From Actinoallomurus sp963736325 (lineage in GTDB: Bacteria; Actinomycetota; Actinomycetes; Streptosporangiales; Streptosporangiaceae): DNA of 64,000 nt. The stretch covers positions 558,001 to 622,000 of the forward strand of contig CAVTOG010000015.1 of the NCBI GenBank assembly GCA_963736325.1, written 5' to 3'. Positions within the stretch are counted from its first letter, which is position 1, and each line of letters starts with the position of its first letter. The notes beneath the pieces were generated by a model, which had not been told where the DNA came from, did not search any database, and worked only from the letters and a program-made list of their open reading frames with translations. Shown in pieces: positions 43,216-51,981 of the stretch. Both the position numbers and the translations under genes were made by a program.

Positions 43216-43857
43216 GTGCAGCCGATGGAGTCTGCGCACCGGTTCGAGATTCCCCGCCTGACCGCCCTCGCCCGCCACGCGCTGCCGCGTGTCATCGAGA
43301 GCATGGTCGCCCCCGTCGTCGTCTTCTACGCGGGCCTGTTCGCCCTCGGCCTGGACGGCGCGCTGGTCACCGCGGTGACCTGGGTGTACGGGGGCATCGT
43401 CGTACGGCTGATCCGCCGCAGGCCGGTGCCGGGCACCATGCTCCTCGCGGCGCTCGGCGTCACCGCGCGCGCCGCGATGGCGGCCGTCACCGGCAGCGCC
43501 GTCGTCTACTTCCTGCAGCCCACGCTCGGCACGATGCTCGTCGCGATGGCGTTCCTCGGCTCGGTGCCGCTGCGCCGTCCCCTCGCCGCCAAGGTCGCGA
43601 CCGACCTAGTGCCGCTGCCCGACGCGTTCCTCGCCCACCACCGGGTGTATCGGTTCTTCCTGCGCATCTCGCTATTGTGGGCGCTGGTCTTCACCCTCAA
43701 CACCGGGCTGAGCCTCTGGCTGCTGTTCAGCCAGTCGATCGCCACATTTCTCTGGATCCGTACGGTCGCGGTGGCGTTGCTGGGGGCCACCGCGGTCGTC
43801 ATCTCGGTCTGGAGCTTCCGGCGCTGTGCCCGCCGGGTGGCGCTTTCCGCCGCGTGA
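43216..43857 (+). CDS. VC0807-like integral membrane protein
   Basis: A 213-residue membrane protein with about five hydrophobic segments (near residues 27-47, 50-62, 75-100, 150-172 and 180-200). RVIESMVAPVVVFYAGLFALG and TWVYGGIVVRLIRRRPVPGTML match the pattern of the VC0807/DUF3159-like group, which has no known function. The central cytoplasmic loop contains the conserved RRPLAAKVATDLVPLPDAFL. The GTG at 43216 or the ATG at 43225 could start translation. It precedes a Nudix gene on the same strand by 55 bases. Confidence 0.75.
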   Translation: MQPMESAHRFEIPRLTALARHALPRVIESMVAPVVVFYAGLFALGLDGALVTAVTWVYGGIVVRLIRRRPVPGTMLLAALGVTARAAMAAVTGSAVVYFLQPTLGTMLVAMAFLGSVPLRRPLAAKVATDLVPLPDAFLAHHRVYRFFLRISLLWALVFTLNTGLSLWLLFSQSIATFLWIRTVAVALLGATAVVISVWSFRRCARRVALSAA

Positions 43858-43912
43858 GACCTATACCTCCGCACGGGCACTTTTCGGCACACATGATCCA
43901 AACCCTGGCAGG

Positions 43913-44296
43913 ATGGGTCTTGTGCTCGATGTAGTTGGATGGGTGCACGTCTTCGAGGGGCGGCTGCTGGCCGTGCGTGCGCGTTCGAGAGACCGGCTCT
44001 ATCTGCCGGGCGGCAAGCGTGAACCGGGCGAGGACGACTGGACCGCATTGTCGCGGGAGGTACGGGAAGAACTGGGAGTAAGGCTGGACGCGGGGACGTT
44101 CCGGTCGATCGGAGTGGTGGAGGCACCGGCGCACGATCAGCCGGCCGGCACCCGGGTACGGATGGCCTGCTACACGGCGGGATATGACGGGGAGTTCATG
44201 GCAACGGGAGAAATCGACGAGTGGATGTTCGTCGATCCGGCCGACCGCGATCGGCTCGCGCCGGCGGTTCAGGCCGCGCTGGAGCTGCCACGGTGA
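43913..44296 (+). CDS. NUDIX hydrolase (8-oxo-dGTP diphosphatase-like)
   Basis: A 127-residue Nudix protein with the box GGKREPGEDDWTALSREVREELGV (about residues 25-48), complete in the G-x5-E-x7-RE-x2-EE residues. The compact form and VVGWVHVFEGRLLAVRARSRDRLYLPGGK resemble MutT-type enzymes and small nucleotide pyrophosphatases. ATG at 43913 is preceded by GGCAGG; the longer upstream frame overlaps the previous gene and is rejected. The stop overlaps the GTG of the glycosyltransferase gene by four bases, coupling the two. Confidence 0.9.
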   Translation: MGLVLDVVGWVHVFEGRLLAVRARSRDRLYLPGGKREPGEDDWTALSREVREELGVRLDAGTFRSIGVVEAPAHDQPAGTRVRMACYTAGYDGEFMATGEIDEWMFVDPADRDRLAPAVQAALELPR

Positions 44297-45768
44297 AGGT
44301 CAGCGTGATCATCCCCGTGTTCAACACCGGGGAGGCTCTTTCGGGCTGCGTGGAGTCGGCGCTGGCCCAGAGCCTGGACGAATACGAGGTCATCCTCGTC
44401 GACGACGGGTCCGATGACGGCACCGAGCGGCTCGTGGACGAGCTGGCCGCCGCCCACGACCGCGTCCGCGTGATCCACCTGCCGGCGAGCGGAGGCCCCG
44501 GCGGGCCGCGCAACTCCGGCATCGAGGCCGCGCACGGCGAATACGTCTACTTCCTCGACGACGACGACTGGCTGGGCGAAGAGGCGCTGGAGCGGATGTA
44601 CGCCGCGGCGGTGCGCAACGACTCCGACATCGTCATCGGCAAGATGGTCGGGCACGGGCGCTCGGTGCCGCGCCTGATGTTCCGTGAGTCCCGCGACCAG
44701 GCCGACGTGCTGGGCGACAACCTGCTCGGCATCCTCACGCCGCACAAGATGTTCCGCCGTGCGTTCATCGACAAGCACGGCATCCGGTACCCCGAGGGTC
44801 CGGTGCGCCTGGAGGACCACCGGTTCGTGCTGAAGGCCTACTTCCGCGCGGACACGATCTCGGTGGTCGCCGACTATCCGTGCTGCTACTGGATCAAGCG
44901 CGATGGCAGCTACTCGCGTAAGCGGCCCGACCCGGCCCACTACTACGCCGCGCTGCGTGAGGTGCTCGACATCGTCGACGAGCACGTGCCGCCGGGCGAA
45001 GAGCGCGATCGCTACTACGCGCACTGGTACCGGAGCAAGGTCCTCAAGCGGCTCGGCGAGGCCGGCTTCCTGGACGCCCCGGCCGGCTACCGGCGTGCCG
45101 TGTACGACGAGGTGCGGCGGCTCGCGGAGGAGCGCTTCGGCCCGGGTGTCGACACGGTGCTCACGATGGGCATGCGCGTGCGCTCGGCGCTGCTGCGCGC
45201 CGACGCGTACGACGAGTTGTTCCGCCTCCTGGAGGCCGAGCGCGGGGTCACCCTGGACACCGCGCTGGAGGGCTTCCGCTGGGACGGGGACCGGCTCGTG
45301 GTGACGTTCACGTCCGGGTTCGCCTACGGCGACGGCACGCCGTTCGCGTTCAGTGAGGGGCGCTGGCGGCCGCCGGTGCCGCTCACGCTGCCCGGTGAGC
45401 TCTTCGATGTGACCGATGAGCCGTACCGCCTCGACCTGTACATCCGCCGCCGCTCCGACTCCGCCGACCATCCGCTCCCGCTGACCCTCCGTGCGTCGGA
45501 GGAGCTGAGGGCGCGCGGGGAGGCCGTGATCGACGCCGACGGCCCGGAGCTGACACCCGGCGTGTGGGACCTCTACGCGCGTCTCGACGCGGGTGGCTGG
45601 GTGGTCGAGCGTCGCCTCGCCGGCGCGGTCGGCGTCTCGGCCCGCGGACGCGTCGAGCCGTACTCCACGGAGAAGCGCAACGTCAGCGTGCGCGTGCTGG
45701 AGGAGCCGGTGAGCCCGCTCAAACGCGTGCTCGGGCGGATCACGGCGGCGGTACGCCGAGGGCGCTGA
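44293..45768 (+). CDS. Family 2 glycosyltransferase with C-terminal beta domain
   Basis: A 491-residue protein. Residues about 2-215 form a GT-A domain (KVSVIIPVFNTGEALSGCVESAL, VILVDDGSDDGTERL, GGPGGPRNSGIEAAHGEYVYFLDDDDWL) with the metal-binding DDD. A helical segment follows (about 220-320). The last about 150 residues are beta-rich and resemble the accessory domain of actinomycete wall-polymer glycosyltransferases. It lacks membrane segments and should act at the inner membrane face on a wall or capsule polymer. Its GTG overlaps the Nudix stop. Confidence 0.9.
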   Translation: MKVSVIIPVFNTGEALSGCVESALAQSLDEYEVILVDDGSDDGTERLVDELAAAHDRVRVIHLPASGGPGGPRNSGIEAAHGEYVYFLDDDDWLGEEALERMYAAAVRNDSDIVIGKMVGHGRSVPRLMFRESRDQADVLGDNLLGILTPHKMFRRAFIDKHGIRYPEGPVRLEDHRFVLKAYFRADTISVVADYPCCYWIKRDGSYSRKRPDPAHYYAALREVLDIVDEHVPPGEERDRYYAHWYRSKVLKRLGEAGFLDAPAGYRRAVYDEVRRLAEERFGPGVDTVLTMGMRVRSALLRADAYDELFRLLEAERGVTLDTALEGFRWDGDRLVVTFTSGFAYGDGTPFAFSEGRWRPPVPLTLPGELFDVTDEPYRLDLYIRRRSDSADHPLPLTLRASEELRARGEAVIDADGPELTPGVWDLYARLDAGGWVVERRLAGAVGVSARGRVEPYSTEKRNVSVRVLEEPVSPLKRVLGRITAAVRRGR

Positions 45769-45775
45769 GGTCCGC

Positions 45776-45813
45776 GTGACACCCGTTATAAGTGATCACT
45801 TATACTGAGGGAG
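45776..45813 (+). promoter_or_regulatory. Promoter with embedded 18-bp palindrome upstream of the DUF2236 gene
   Basis: The sequence TATAAGTGATCACTTATA (45787-45804) is a perfect palindrome. A TATACT -10 element (45801-45806) overlaps its right arm, and a GTGACA at 45776-45781 could be the -35 (19 bp spacer). A transcript starting about seven bases after the -10 would begin at the GTG start codon, giving a leaderless mRNA. A repressor bound here would block the promoter. Confidence 0.65.
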
Positions 45814-46613
45814 TGCTCAGAGAGGACGCGGTCATCCGGTGGGTCGCGGCCGAGCCGGCGCTGATCGCGGGCGGTGGCCGCGCGCTTCTGCTGCAGCTCG
45901 CGCACCCGATGGTGGCCCAGGGCGTGGCCGACCACAGCGATTTCGAGAACGACCCGCTCCCGAGGCTCACCGGCACCCTCGACTTCCTGACCTTCGTCGT
46001 GTGGGGGACCCCCGAGGAGGCCGAGCGGGCGGCGTCGGCGGTACGCCGCATCCACCGGCACGTGCGGGGCCCGGGTTACTCCGCCGGCGACCCCACCCTG
46101 CAGAACTGGGTGAACGCCACGCTGACCGAGACCGCCCTCACCCTGCACGCCCGGTTGTTCGGCCCGCTGCCGGAGTCCGTCGCCGAGCGCTACTACGAGG
46201 ACGCGACCGAGGTGGCCGCGATCCTCGGCTGCCCGCGCGACGCACAGCCCGCCGACCTGGCCGAGTTCCGCGCCTACTTCGCGCGTACGGTCGAGAGCCT
46301 CCAGGTCACCGACACCGCGCGCAGGCTCGCACGCGCGGTCCTGGACGGGCGACGGCTCCCGGCCTACCTCAAGCCCGGCCTGCCCGTGAACCGCTTCGTC
46401 ACCGCCGGGCTCCTCCCGGAGCGGGTCCGCGGCCAGTACGGCCTGTCGTGGGGGCCCGCGCGCGAGCGGTCACTCACGGCGCTGCTGCGCACGACCGGCG
46501 CGGCGAGCCACCTCATGCCCGAGCGGGTGCGGCACCGGACGCCGGAGATGTTCGTACGGCTCGCGCGCCGCCGTGCCGAGCGCCGGGCGCTCGATCACGC
46601 GCGCCCGGCCTGA
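45813..46613 (+). CDS. Oxygenase-like protein of the MpaB/DUF2236 family
   Basis: A 266-residue protein of the ER-bound oxygenase MpaB/B' or latex-clearing protein family (DUF2236). LQLAHPMVAQGVADHSDFENDPLPRLTGTLDFLTFVVWG contains the conserved His residues of the possible haem or metal site, and TPEEAERAASAVRRIHRHVRG follows as in relatives. Characterised members cleave polyisoprene or a prenyl side chain, but most bacterial copies are uncharacterised. The GTG start at 45813 is probably leaderless; GAGGGA abuts it too closely for a ribosome site. A perfect operator-like palindrome overlaps the promoter. Confidence 0.88.
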   Translation: MLREDAVIRWVAAEPALIAGGGRALLLQLAHPMVAQGVADHSDFENDPLPRLTGTLDFLTFVVWGTPEEAERAASAVRRIHRHVRGPGYSAGDPTLQNWVNATLTETALTLHARLFGPLPESVAERYYEDATEVAAILGCPRDAQPADLAEFRAYFARTVESLQVTDTARRLARAVLDGRRLPAYLKPGLPVNRFVTAGLLPERVRGQYGLSWGPARERSLTALLRTTGAASHLMPERVRHRTPEMFVRLARRRAERRALDHARPA

Positions 46614-46614
46614 C

Positions 46615-47922
46615 TCAGACCATCTCGCGGTGCAGCGACAGGCCCAGCGACGCGAACTGCTCCGCCGGCCGGTGGTAGCCGCGCTCGATGTGGTGCACGC
46701 CGCGCAGCACGGAAGGCCCGTCCGCCGCGGCGGCGGCCAGCACGGCGGAGAACCCGGCGCGTACGTCGGGCATGGTGACGTCGGCGCCGGTCAGCTTGGA
46801 CACGCCGCGGACCACGGCCGAGTGCACGGAGTTGCTGTCGTGGAAACGGCAGGCCGGTCCGCCGAGGCAGGCGTTGAACACCTCGATCTCACAGCCCATC
46901 TTCTTCAGCGCCGGGACGTACACCAGGCGGTTCTCGAACACCGTCTCGTGCAGCACGGACATGCCCTCGGCCTGGGTGAACAGCACCATGAGAGGTTGCT
47001 GCCAGTCGGTCATGAACCCCGGATGGGTGTCGGTGTGCACCGCGGCGGGCCGCAGGCCGTCCGGCGCCGACGCGGTGATCCACTCGTCGGTGATCTCGAA
47101 GCGGGCGCCCATGCGCGCGAGCGTCGTGATCGCGGTGACGAGGCGGTCCTGCGAGCAGCCGTGCACGCGGACCTCTCCGCCGGTGATCAGCCCGGCCACG
47201 AGGTAGGAGAACGCCTCCAGGCGGTCGCCGGACAGGCGCGTGGTCGCGCCCTTCAGCTCGGGCACGCCCTCGATGACGATGCGGCGGTCCGGGCTCAGCT
47301 CGATGTGGGCGCCCATGCGCTGCAGGAACAGCGCCAGTTCGACGACCTCGGGCTCCATGGCGGCGCCGCGCAGCACGGTCTTGCCCTCGGCCAGCACCGC
47401 CGACATCAGCACGGTCTCGGTCGCGCCGACGCTGGGGTAGGGCAGGTCGATGCGGGCGCCGTGCAGCCGGGTGGCGCGCGCGGTGATGCCGCCGTCGCCG
47501 ACCTCGACCTCGGCGCCCAGGGCCCGCAGCGCCTCGACGTGGAAGTCCACGGGACGCCGGCCGATCGGATCGCCGCCGACCAGGGGCACGAACGCCTCGC
47601 CGGTCAGGTGCAGGAGCGGCCCGACCATCAGGATCGGGATGCGGTTCAGGCCCGTGAAGGCCTCCGGCACGCGCGGCTCGGGTACGTGGCCCGGAACGAC
47701 CGTGATGTCGGGCCCGTCGCGTCGTACGGTGTGCCCGAGGGCCTCCAGCATCGCGCCGGTGATCTCGACGTCGCCCACCTCGGGGGCGTTGCGGATCGTG
47801 CTCTCACCCGACCCGAGCATGGCCGCGACCATGTGCTTCGTCACGGCGTTCTTGGAACCGCGCACGTGAATGTCACCGCGCAGCGGTCCGGACGGTTCTA
47901 CCTTCCACGCCTCATCAGCCAC
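46615..47922 (-). CDS. murA: UDP-N-acetylglucosamine 1-carboxyvinyltransferase paralogue, Asp-type
   Basis: A 435-residue enolpyruvyl transferase of the EPT family. RGSKNAVTKHMVAAML carries the catalytic Lys (24) and Asn. The PEP-loop reads LVGGDPIGRRPVDFH, with Asp118 in place of the Cys attacked by fosfomycin. DVRAGFSAVLAAA and HHIERGYHRPAEQ close the active site. The first step of peptidoglycan precursor synthesis is expected; Asp-type MurA is active and intrinsically fosfomycin resistant. Whether it is the main MurA or a second copy is unknown. The GTG at 47922 (VADEAWKVEPSGPLRG) was chosen with AAGGTGG upstream. It is divergent from secA2, 53 bases apart. Confidence 0.88.
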   Translation of the reverse strand: MADEAWKVEPSGPLRGDIHVRGSKNAVTKHMVAAMLGSGESTIRNAPEVGDVEITGAMLEALGHTVRRDGPDITVVPGHVPEPRVPEAFTGLNRIPILMVGPLLHLTGEAFVPLVGGDPIGRRPVDFHVEALRALGAEVEVGDGGITARATRLHGARIDLPYPSVGATETVLMSAVLAEGKTVLRGAAMEPEVVELALFLQRMGAHIELSPDRRIVIEGVPELKGATTRLSGDRLEAFSYLVAGLITGGEVRVHGCSQDRLVTAITTLARMGARFEITDEWITASAPDGLRPAAVHTDTHPGFMTDWQQPLMVLFTQAEGMSVLHETVFENRLVYVPALKKMGCEIEVFNACLGGPACRFHDSNSVHSAVVRGVSKLTGADVTMPDVRAGFSAVLAAAAADGPSVLRGVHHIERGYHRPAEQFASLGLSLHREMV

Positions 47923-47974
47923 GCCGACCACCTTATGCGCGATCTTCGCGGCGCGGTCGTGCAAGGGTGAACGT

Positions 47975-50206
47975 ATGGAGCCGGACACCGTGGGGCAGCA
48001 TAGGTGGGTGAGCATCCGCGAACGGGTCCGCCGCTTCCTCGGACGGCCCGGAACGATCGACCTCGGCCCCTATGAACGGGCGCTGCCGTCGATTGCCGAG
48101 CACGAGTCCCGCGTCGAAGGACTGAGCGACGAAGAGCTGACGGCCGAGGCGGCCGCAGGGCCGGACGACGCGCTGTTCTGCGCCCTGGCACGCGAGGCCG
48201 CGCGCCGCGCGCTCGGCGAGCGCCCGTACGACGTGCAGCTCATCGGCACCCTCGCGATGCTGGCCGGCGACGTCGCCGAGATGGCCACCGGCGAGGGCAA
48301 GACGCTGGCCGGCGCCCTGGCCGCCGCCGGGTACGCCCTGCGCGGTCACCGCGTGCACGTGATCTCGGTCAACGACTACCTGGCACGCCGCGACGCCGAG
48401 TGGATGCGCCCGGTGTACGACCTGCTCGGCGTCACGAGCGGCTGGGCGAACCAGGACTCCACGCCCGAAGAGCGCCGCGAGGCGTACGCGCGGCAGGTCA
48501 CGTACGTGCCGGTCGGCGAGGCCGGGTTCGACGTGCTGCGCGACCGGCGTGTCACCGACGCCGCCGACGTGATCGTGCCGGGGCCGGACGTCGCGCTGGT
48601 CGACGAGGCCGACTCGGTGCTCGTCGACGAGGCGCGCGTCCCGCTGGTGCTGGCCGGCGCGACCGAGGGGGCCGGCTCCGACCGGCGCATGGCCGAGATC
48701 GCCCGTACGCTGCGCCGCCGCGCCCACTACGCGACCGACGACGACGGACGGAGCGTGCACCTCACCGACGAGGGCACCAAGGCCGCCGAGAGCGAGCTCG
48801 GCGGAATCGACCTGTACGCCGCGGAGAACCTCGAGACGCTCACCCGCCTGAACGTCGCCCTCTACGCCCACGCCCTCCTGCACCGCGACGTCGACTACCT
48901 GGTCGCCGACGGCCGGGTGCGGCTGGTCGACGAGTCGCGCGGGCGCGTCGCGCGTCTCCAGCGCTGGCCCGACGGGCTGATGGCGGCCGTCGAGGCGAAG
49001 GAGGGGCTCGCGGCGACCGAGAGCGGTGAGATCCTCGACAGCATCACCGTGCAGGCCCTGATCCGTAGATATCCGGTCGTGTGCGGCATGACCGGCACTG
49101 CCGTCGCCGTCGGAGAACAGCTCCAGGAGTTCTACGGCCTCGCGGTCGCCGTGGTGCCGCCGAACCGCCCCTGCGTGCGCGAGGACGAGCCCGACCTGCT
49201 CTTCGAGAGCGTACGGGACAAGGAGCGCGCGCTCGTCGAGCGGATCGTCGAGACGCACGCCACCGGCCGCCCGATCCTGGTCGGCACCCTCGACGTCGCC
49301 GAGTCCGAGCGCCTCGCGCGCCGGCTCGGGCGCTCGGGCGTCGAGTGCGTCGTCCTCAACGCGCGCAACGACGCGGAGGAGGCCGCCATCGTGGCACGCG
49401 CCGGCGTCCGCGACGCGGTCACGGTCTCCACCCAGATGGCCGGGCGCGGCACCGACATCCGCCTCGGCGAGGGCGTCGCCGAACTGGGCGGCCTGTACGT
49501 CATCGGCACCGGGCGGCACGAGAGCAGCCGCCTCGACGGCCAGCTACGCGGCCGTGCCGGCCGCCAGGGCGATCCGGGCGGGTCGGTCTTCTTCGCCAGC
49601 GCCCAGGACGACCTCGTGCGGCGCTACGCCCCCGGCGCGACCGGGGAGACCGGCTGGCTCGTCGGCCACGCCCAGCGCGTCGCCGAGGGCGTGACCCTGG
49701 AGGTCCACCGGACCACGTGGCGGTACAACGAGCTGGTCGAGCGCCAGCGGAGTGAGTTCCTGGAGCATCGCGACCGCGCCCTGCGCACCGACGCGGCCGC
49801 CACCGCCTTGAAGGGACGCCGCTCCGACCTCGATGAGGAGACCTTCGAGCGGGCCGCGCGCCTCGTGACCCTCCACCACCTCGACCGAGTGTGGGCCGAG
49901 CACATGGCCTTCCTCGCCGACCTGCGCGAGGGCATCCACCTGCGCGCCCTCGGCCACGGCATGAACGCCTACGCCGAGTTCAACCGCGAGGCCGTGCGCG
50001 CGTACGGGCGGCTCCTGCGCGAGGTCGCCGAGCGGTCGGGGGAGTCCCTGGAGACCGTGAAGGTCACCGATGGCGAGCCCGACCTGGAGGGCGCCGGGCT
50101 GGCCCGGCCGACGGCCACCTGGACCTACCTCGTACAGGAGAACCCCTTCGGCACCGACTTCGAGCGCGCACTGCACCGGGTGGGCCGCTTGTTCGGCAAA
50201 CGCTGA
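47975..50206 (+). CDS. secA2: SecA2-type accessory preprotein translocase ATPase
   Basis: A 743-residue SecA-like ATPase, shorter than the about 900-residue housekeeping SecA and without its C-terminal zinc-binding tail. Walker A is MATGEGKT (about residues 103-110), followed by VDEADSVLVDEARVPL (DEAD region), VCGMTGTA, QMAGRGTDI and LRGRAGRQGDPG. The helical scaffold region with HHLDRVWAEHMAFLADLREGIHLRALG is present. SecA2 proteins export a small protein subset, often wall or virulence proteins in mycobacteria. ATG at 47975 follows AAGGGTGAA. It is divergent from murA and followed by an LLM oxidoreductase 21 bases later. Confidence 0.93.
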   Translation: MEPDTVGQHRWVSIRERVRRFLGRPGTIDLGPYERALPSIAEHESRVEGLSDEELTAEAAAGPDDALFCALAREAARRALGERPYDVQLIGTLAMLAGDVAEMATGEGKTLAGALAAAGYALRGHRVHVISVNDYLARRDAEWMRPVYDLLGVTSGWANQDSTPEERREAYARQVTYVPVGEAGFDVLRDRRVTDAADVIVPGPDVALVDEADSVLVDEARVPLVLAGATEGAGSDRRMAEIARTLRRRAHYATDDDGRSVHLTDEGTKAAESELGGIDLYAAENLETLTRLNVALYAHALLHRDVDYLVADGRVRLVDESRGRVARLQRWPDGLMAAVEAKEGLAATESGEILDSITVQALIRRYPVVCGMTGTAVAVGEQLQEFYGLAVAVVPPNRPCVREDEPDLLFESVRDKERALVERIVETHATGRPILVGTLDVAESERLARRLGRSGVECVVLNARNDAEEAAIVARAGVRDAVTVSTQMAGRGTDIRLGEGVAELGGLYVIGTGRHESSRLDGQLRGRAGRQGDPGGSVFFASAQDDLVRRYAPGATGETGWLVGHAQRVAEGVTLEVHRTTWRYNELVERQRSEFLEHRDRALRTDAAATALKGRRSDLDEETFERAARLVTLHHLDRVWAEHMAFLADLREGIHLRALGHGMNAYAEFNREAVRAYGRLLREVAERSGESLETVKVTDGEPDLEGAGLARPTATWTYLVQENPFGTDFERALHRVGRLFGKR

Positions 50207-50227
50207 GACTCTGCTTCGATGGGGCGC

Positions 50228-51169
50228 ATGGATCTCAGCGCCGTCACCGGAATGTGGCTCGACCGACCCGCCGAGGAGGCCTTGCACACCGCGGTGCTCG
50301 CCGACCGGCTGGGCTTCGGTGAACTCTGGATCGGGGAGATGGCCACCTGGGACGCCTTCGCTCTGGCGACCGCGGTCGGCCTGGCCACCGACCGGATCAC
50401 GATGACGATCGGCCCCCTGCCGGTCTCCGTGCGGGACCCTGCGATGATCGCGATGGGCGCCGCTTCGGTGGCCGCGCTGACCAGGCGCCGCATCGGCGTC
50501 GCGCTCGGCACGTCCAGCGCCGAGCTCGTCGAGGACCTCCACGGACGCCCGCACGACCGCGCCGTCCTCGCAGAGACCGCACGTAAGCTCACCACGCTCC
50601 TGTCGGGCGGACGCGACGGCACGGACGGCTTCCGCCTGCGGCTGGCCCCGCCCGGCGGCCCTCTCACGGTGGCCGCCCTCGGCGACCACGCGATCGAGGC
50701 CGCCGCAGCGTACGCCGACCGCATGGTCGTCAACCTGGTCACGCCGGAGCACGCCGGGCGGCTGAAGGCCAAGCTCGACGTCGCCGCCGCGAAGGCCGGC
50801 CGCCCCGCCCCGCGCCTGGTGGCCTCGCTCGCGACCGCCGTCGACCCGACGCCGGAGTCGTACGCGCAGCTCATCTGGAGCCTCGTCCCCTACCTCGCGG
50901 CGCCCGCCTACGGGGAGATGTTCATCGAGGCCGGCTTCGGCAAGGCCGTCGAAATGGCCCGCGCCGGGACCTCGCCGCGCGAGCTGCTCACCGCGCTCCC
51001 GCTGGAGATGGCCGGCACCATCGGCCTGGCCGGCGACGCCGCGGCGATCAAGGCCCGGCTGGCCGCGTACGAGGCCGCCGGCGTCGACGAGGTCGCGGTC
51101 GTCCCGATCACCGGCGGCGACCCGGGCGGCGAGCGCACCCTCACGGCCGTCGCTCGGCTGATCCCCTAG
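50228..51169 (+). CDS. LLM-class F420/flavin-dependent oxidoreductase
   Basis: A 313-residue luciferase-like monooxygenase-fold protein. EEALHTAVLADRLGFGELWIGE at about residues 15-36, DRITMTIGPLPVSVRDPAMIAMGAASVAALTRRRIGVALG at about 55-95, and the C-terminal MAGTIGLAGDAAAIKARLAAYEAAGVDEVAVVP are typical of the F420-dependent branch. Reduced F420 or FMN should be the cofactor; the substrate is unknown. ATG at 50228 (MDLSAVTG) or 50219 are both possible. It follows secA2 closely and may share its transcript, ending in a hairpin shared with the GNAT gene. Confidence 0.85.
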   Translation: MDLSAVTGMWLDRPAEEALHTAVLADRLGFGELWIGEMATWDAFALATAVGLATDRITMTIGPLPVSVRDPAMIAMGAASVAALTRRRIGVALGTSSAELVEDLHGRPHDRAVLAETARKLTTLLSGGRDGTDGFRLRLAPPGGPLTVAALGDHAIEAAAAYADRMVVNLVTPEHAGRLKAKLDVAAAKAGRPAPRLVASLATAVDPTPESYAQLIWSLVPYLAAPAYGEMFIEAGFGKAVEMARAGTSPRELLTALPLEMAGTIGLAGDAAAIKARLAAYEAAGVDEVAVVPITGGDPGGERTLTAVARLIP

Positions 51170-51170
51170 T

Positions 51171-51201
51171 ACTCCGGCCTATGTCAGGTCAAAGCCGGAG
51201 T
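51171..51201. terminator. Bidirectional hairpin between convergent genes
   Basis: ACTCCGGC (51171-51178) pairs with GCCGGAGT (51194-51201) across a 15-base loop. It begins just after the LLM oxidoreductase stop and overlaps the last codons of the GNAT gene on the other strand. No T run is present on either side, so strength is uncertain. Confidence 0.5.
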
Positions 51202-51689
51202 GCCAGGTCGCGCTGATACCAGGTGCCCGGCTTACCGCCGAGGTCCGCTGGGTCGGCCGGGCCGACCGGGACGAATTCGGCCTTGGTCAGCACCTTCTGG
51301 GACGCGACATTGTTGTGTGAGGTGGCCGCCCTGAGTGTGCGCAGCCCGTGCTGCGCCGCCGCCAGCCGGCACAGCTCCCGTACGGTCGCGGTCGCCACGC
51401 CGCGGCCGGCGACGTGCTGCGCGACCCGGTAGCCGAGTCCGGCGGTGCCGTCCTCGAAGTCGTACAGGTTGAACCGGCCCAGCACCGATCCATCCTCGGC
51501 GACCAGCACGTAGAAAGCGCAGATGCCGGCCTCTTGCTCACACAGCAAGGCGCTGTGCCGGTCGGTGAACCGGTCGTAGAACTCGTCGCCGCGGTCGGAA
51601 ATCGAGGCGGCGAAGTAGGCCCGGTTCGCCAGCTCGAAGGCCAGGACCGCCGAGGCATGGCCGGCATGCAGCCGCTGCAGCTCACGCAC
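51189..51689 (-). CDS. GNAT-family N-acetyltransferase
   Basis: A 166-residue acetyltransferase of the RimJ-like GNAT group. AVLAFELANRAYFAASISDRGDEFYDRF gives the N-terminal helix. GLGYRVAQHVAGRGVATATVRELCRLAAAQHGLRTLRAAT (about 85-124) contains the acetyl-CoA pyrophosphate loop, slightly varied from RGxGxA. NNVASQKVLTKAEF is the conserved end motif. The target amine is unknown; ribosomal protein or small-molecule acetylation is typical. GTG start. Convergent with the LLM oxidoreductase, divergent from the HNH gene. Confidence 0.9.
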   Translation of the reverse strand: MRELQRLHAGHASAVLAFELANRAYFAASISDRGDEFYDRFTDRHSALLCEQEAGICAFYVLVAEDGSVLGRFNLYDFEDGTAGLGYRVAQHVAGRGVATATVRELCRLAAAQHGLRTLRAATSHNNVASQKVLTKAEFVPVGPADPADLGGKPGTWYQRDLALRL

Positions 51690-51920
51690 TGCCCAACTCT
51701 ACCCAGATGGCGCACTGAGGCCACCTGAGTTTCCGCCGCAGCGGACAGCCCCAAGACCAGGGCACACAACGATCTACGGCTGGAGTGCCAGACCGAGAAA
51801 ACGCGTTGCCCCGCTGGTGACCGGTGATTCATGCTGTTCCCGAATTCGGACGGAGAAAGGTGAACGACTAACCAGTTTCAGGTGAAGTCCGTCGCCCGGG
51901 CCTTTGTCGACCCAGAAGAC

Positions 51921-51961
51921 ACGCCGTCTCCGGAATCCGGAGGCGGCGTCGTTTGTTTTCT
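51921..51961 (+). terminator. Intrinsic terminator in the leader of the HNH gene
   Basis: The hairpin 51921-51949 has a 13-bp GC-rich stem (one G-U pair) and an AAT loop. It is followed directly by CGTTTGTTTTCT, a U-rich tail that is rare in this GC-rich window. It ends 20 bases before the HNH start codon on the same strand. It therefore terminates a short leader RNA rather than an upstream gene, since the nearest upstream gene is on the other strand. An attenuator is the simplest reading. Confidence 0.75.
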
Positions 51962-51981
51962 GCGAATGGATAGGGGACACG

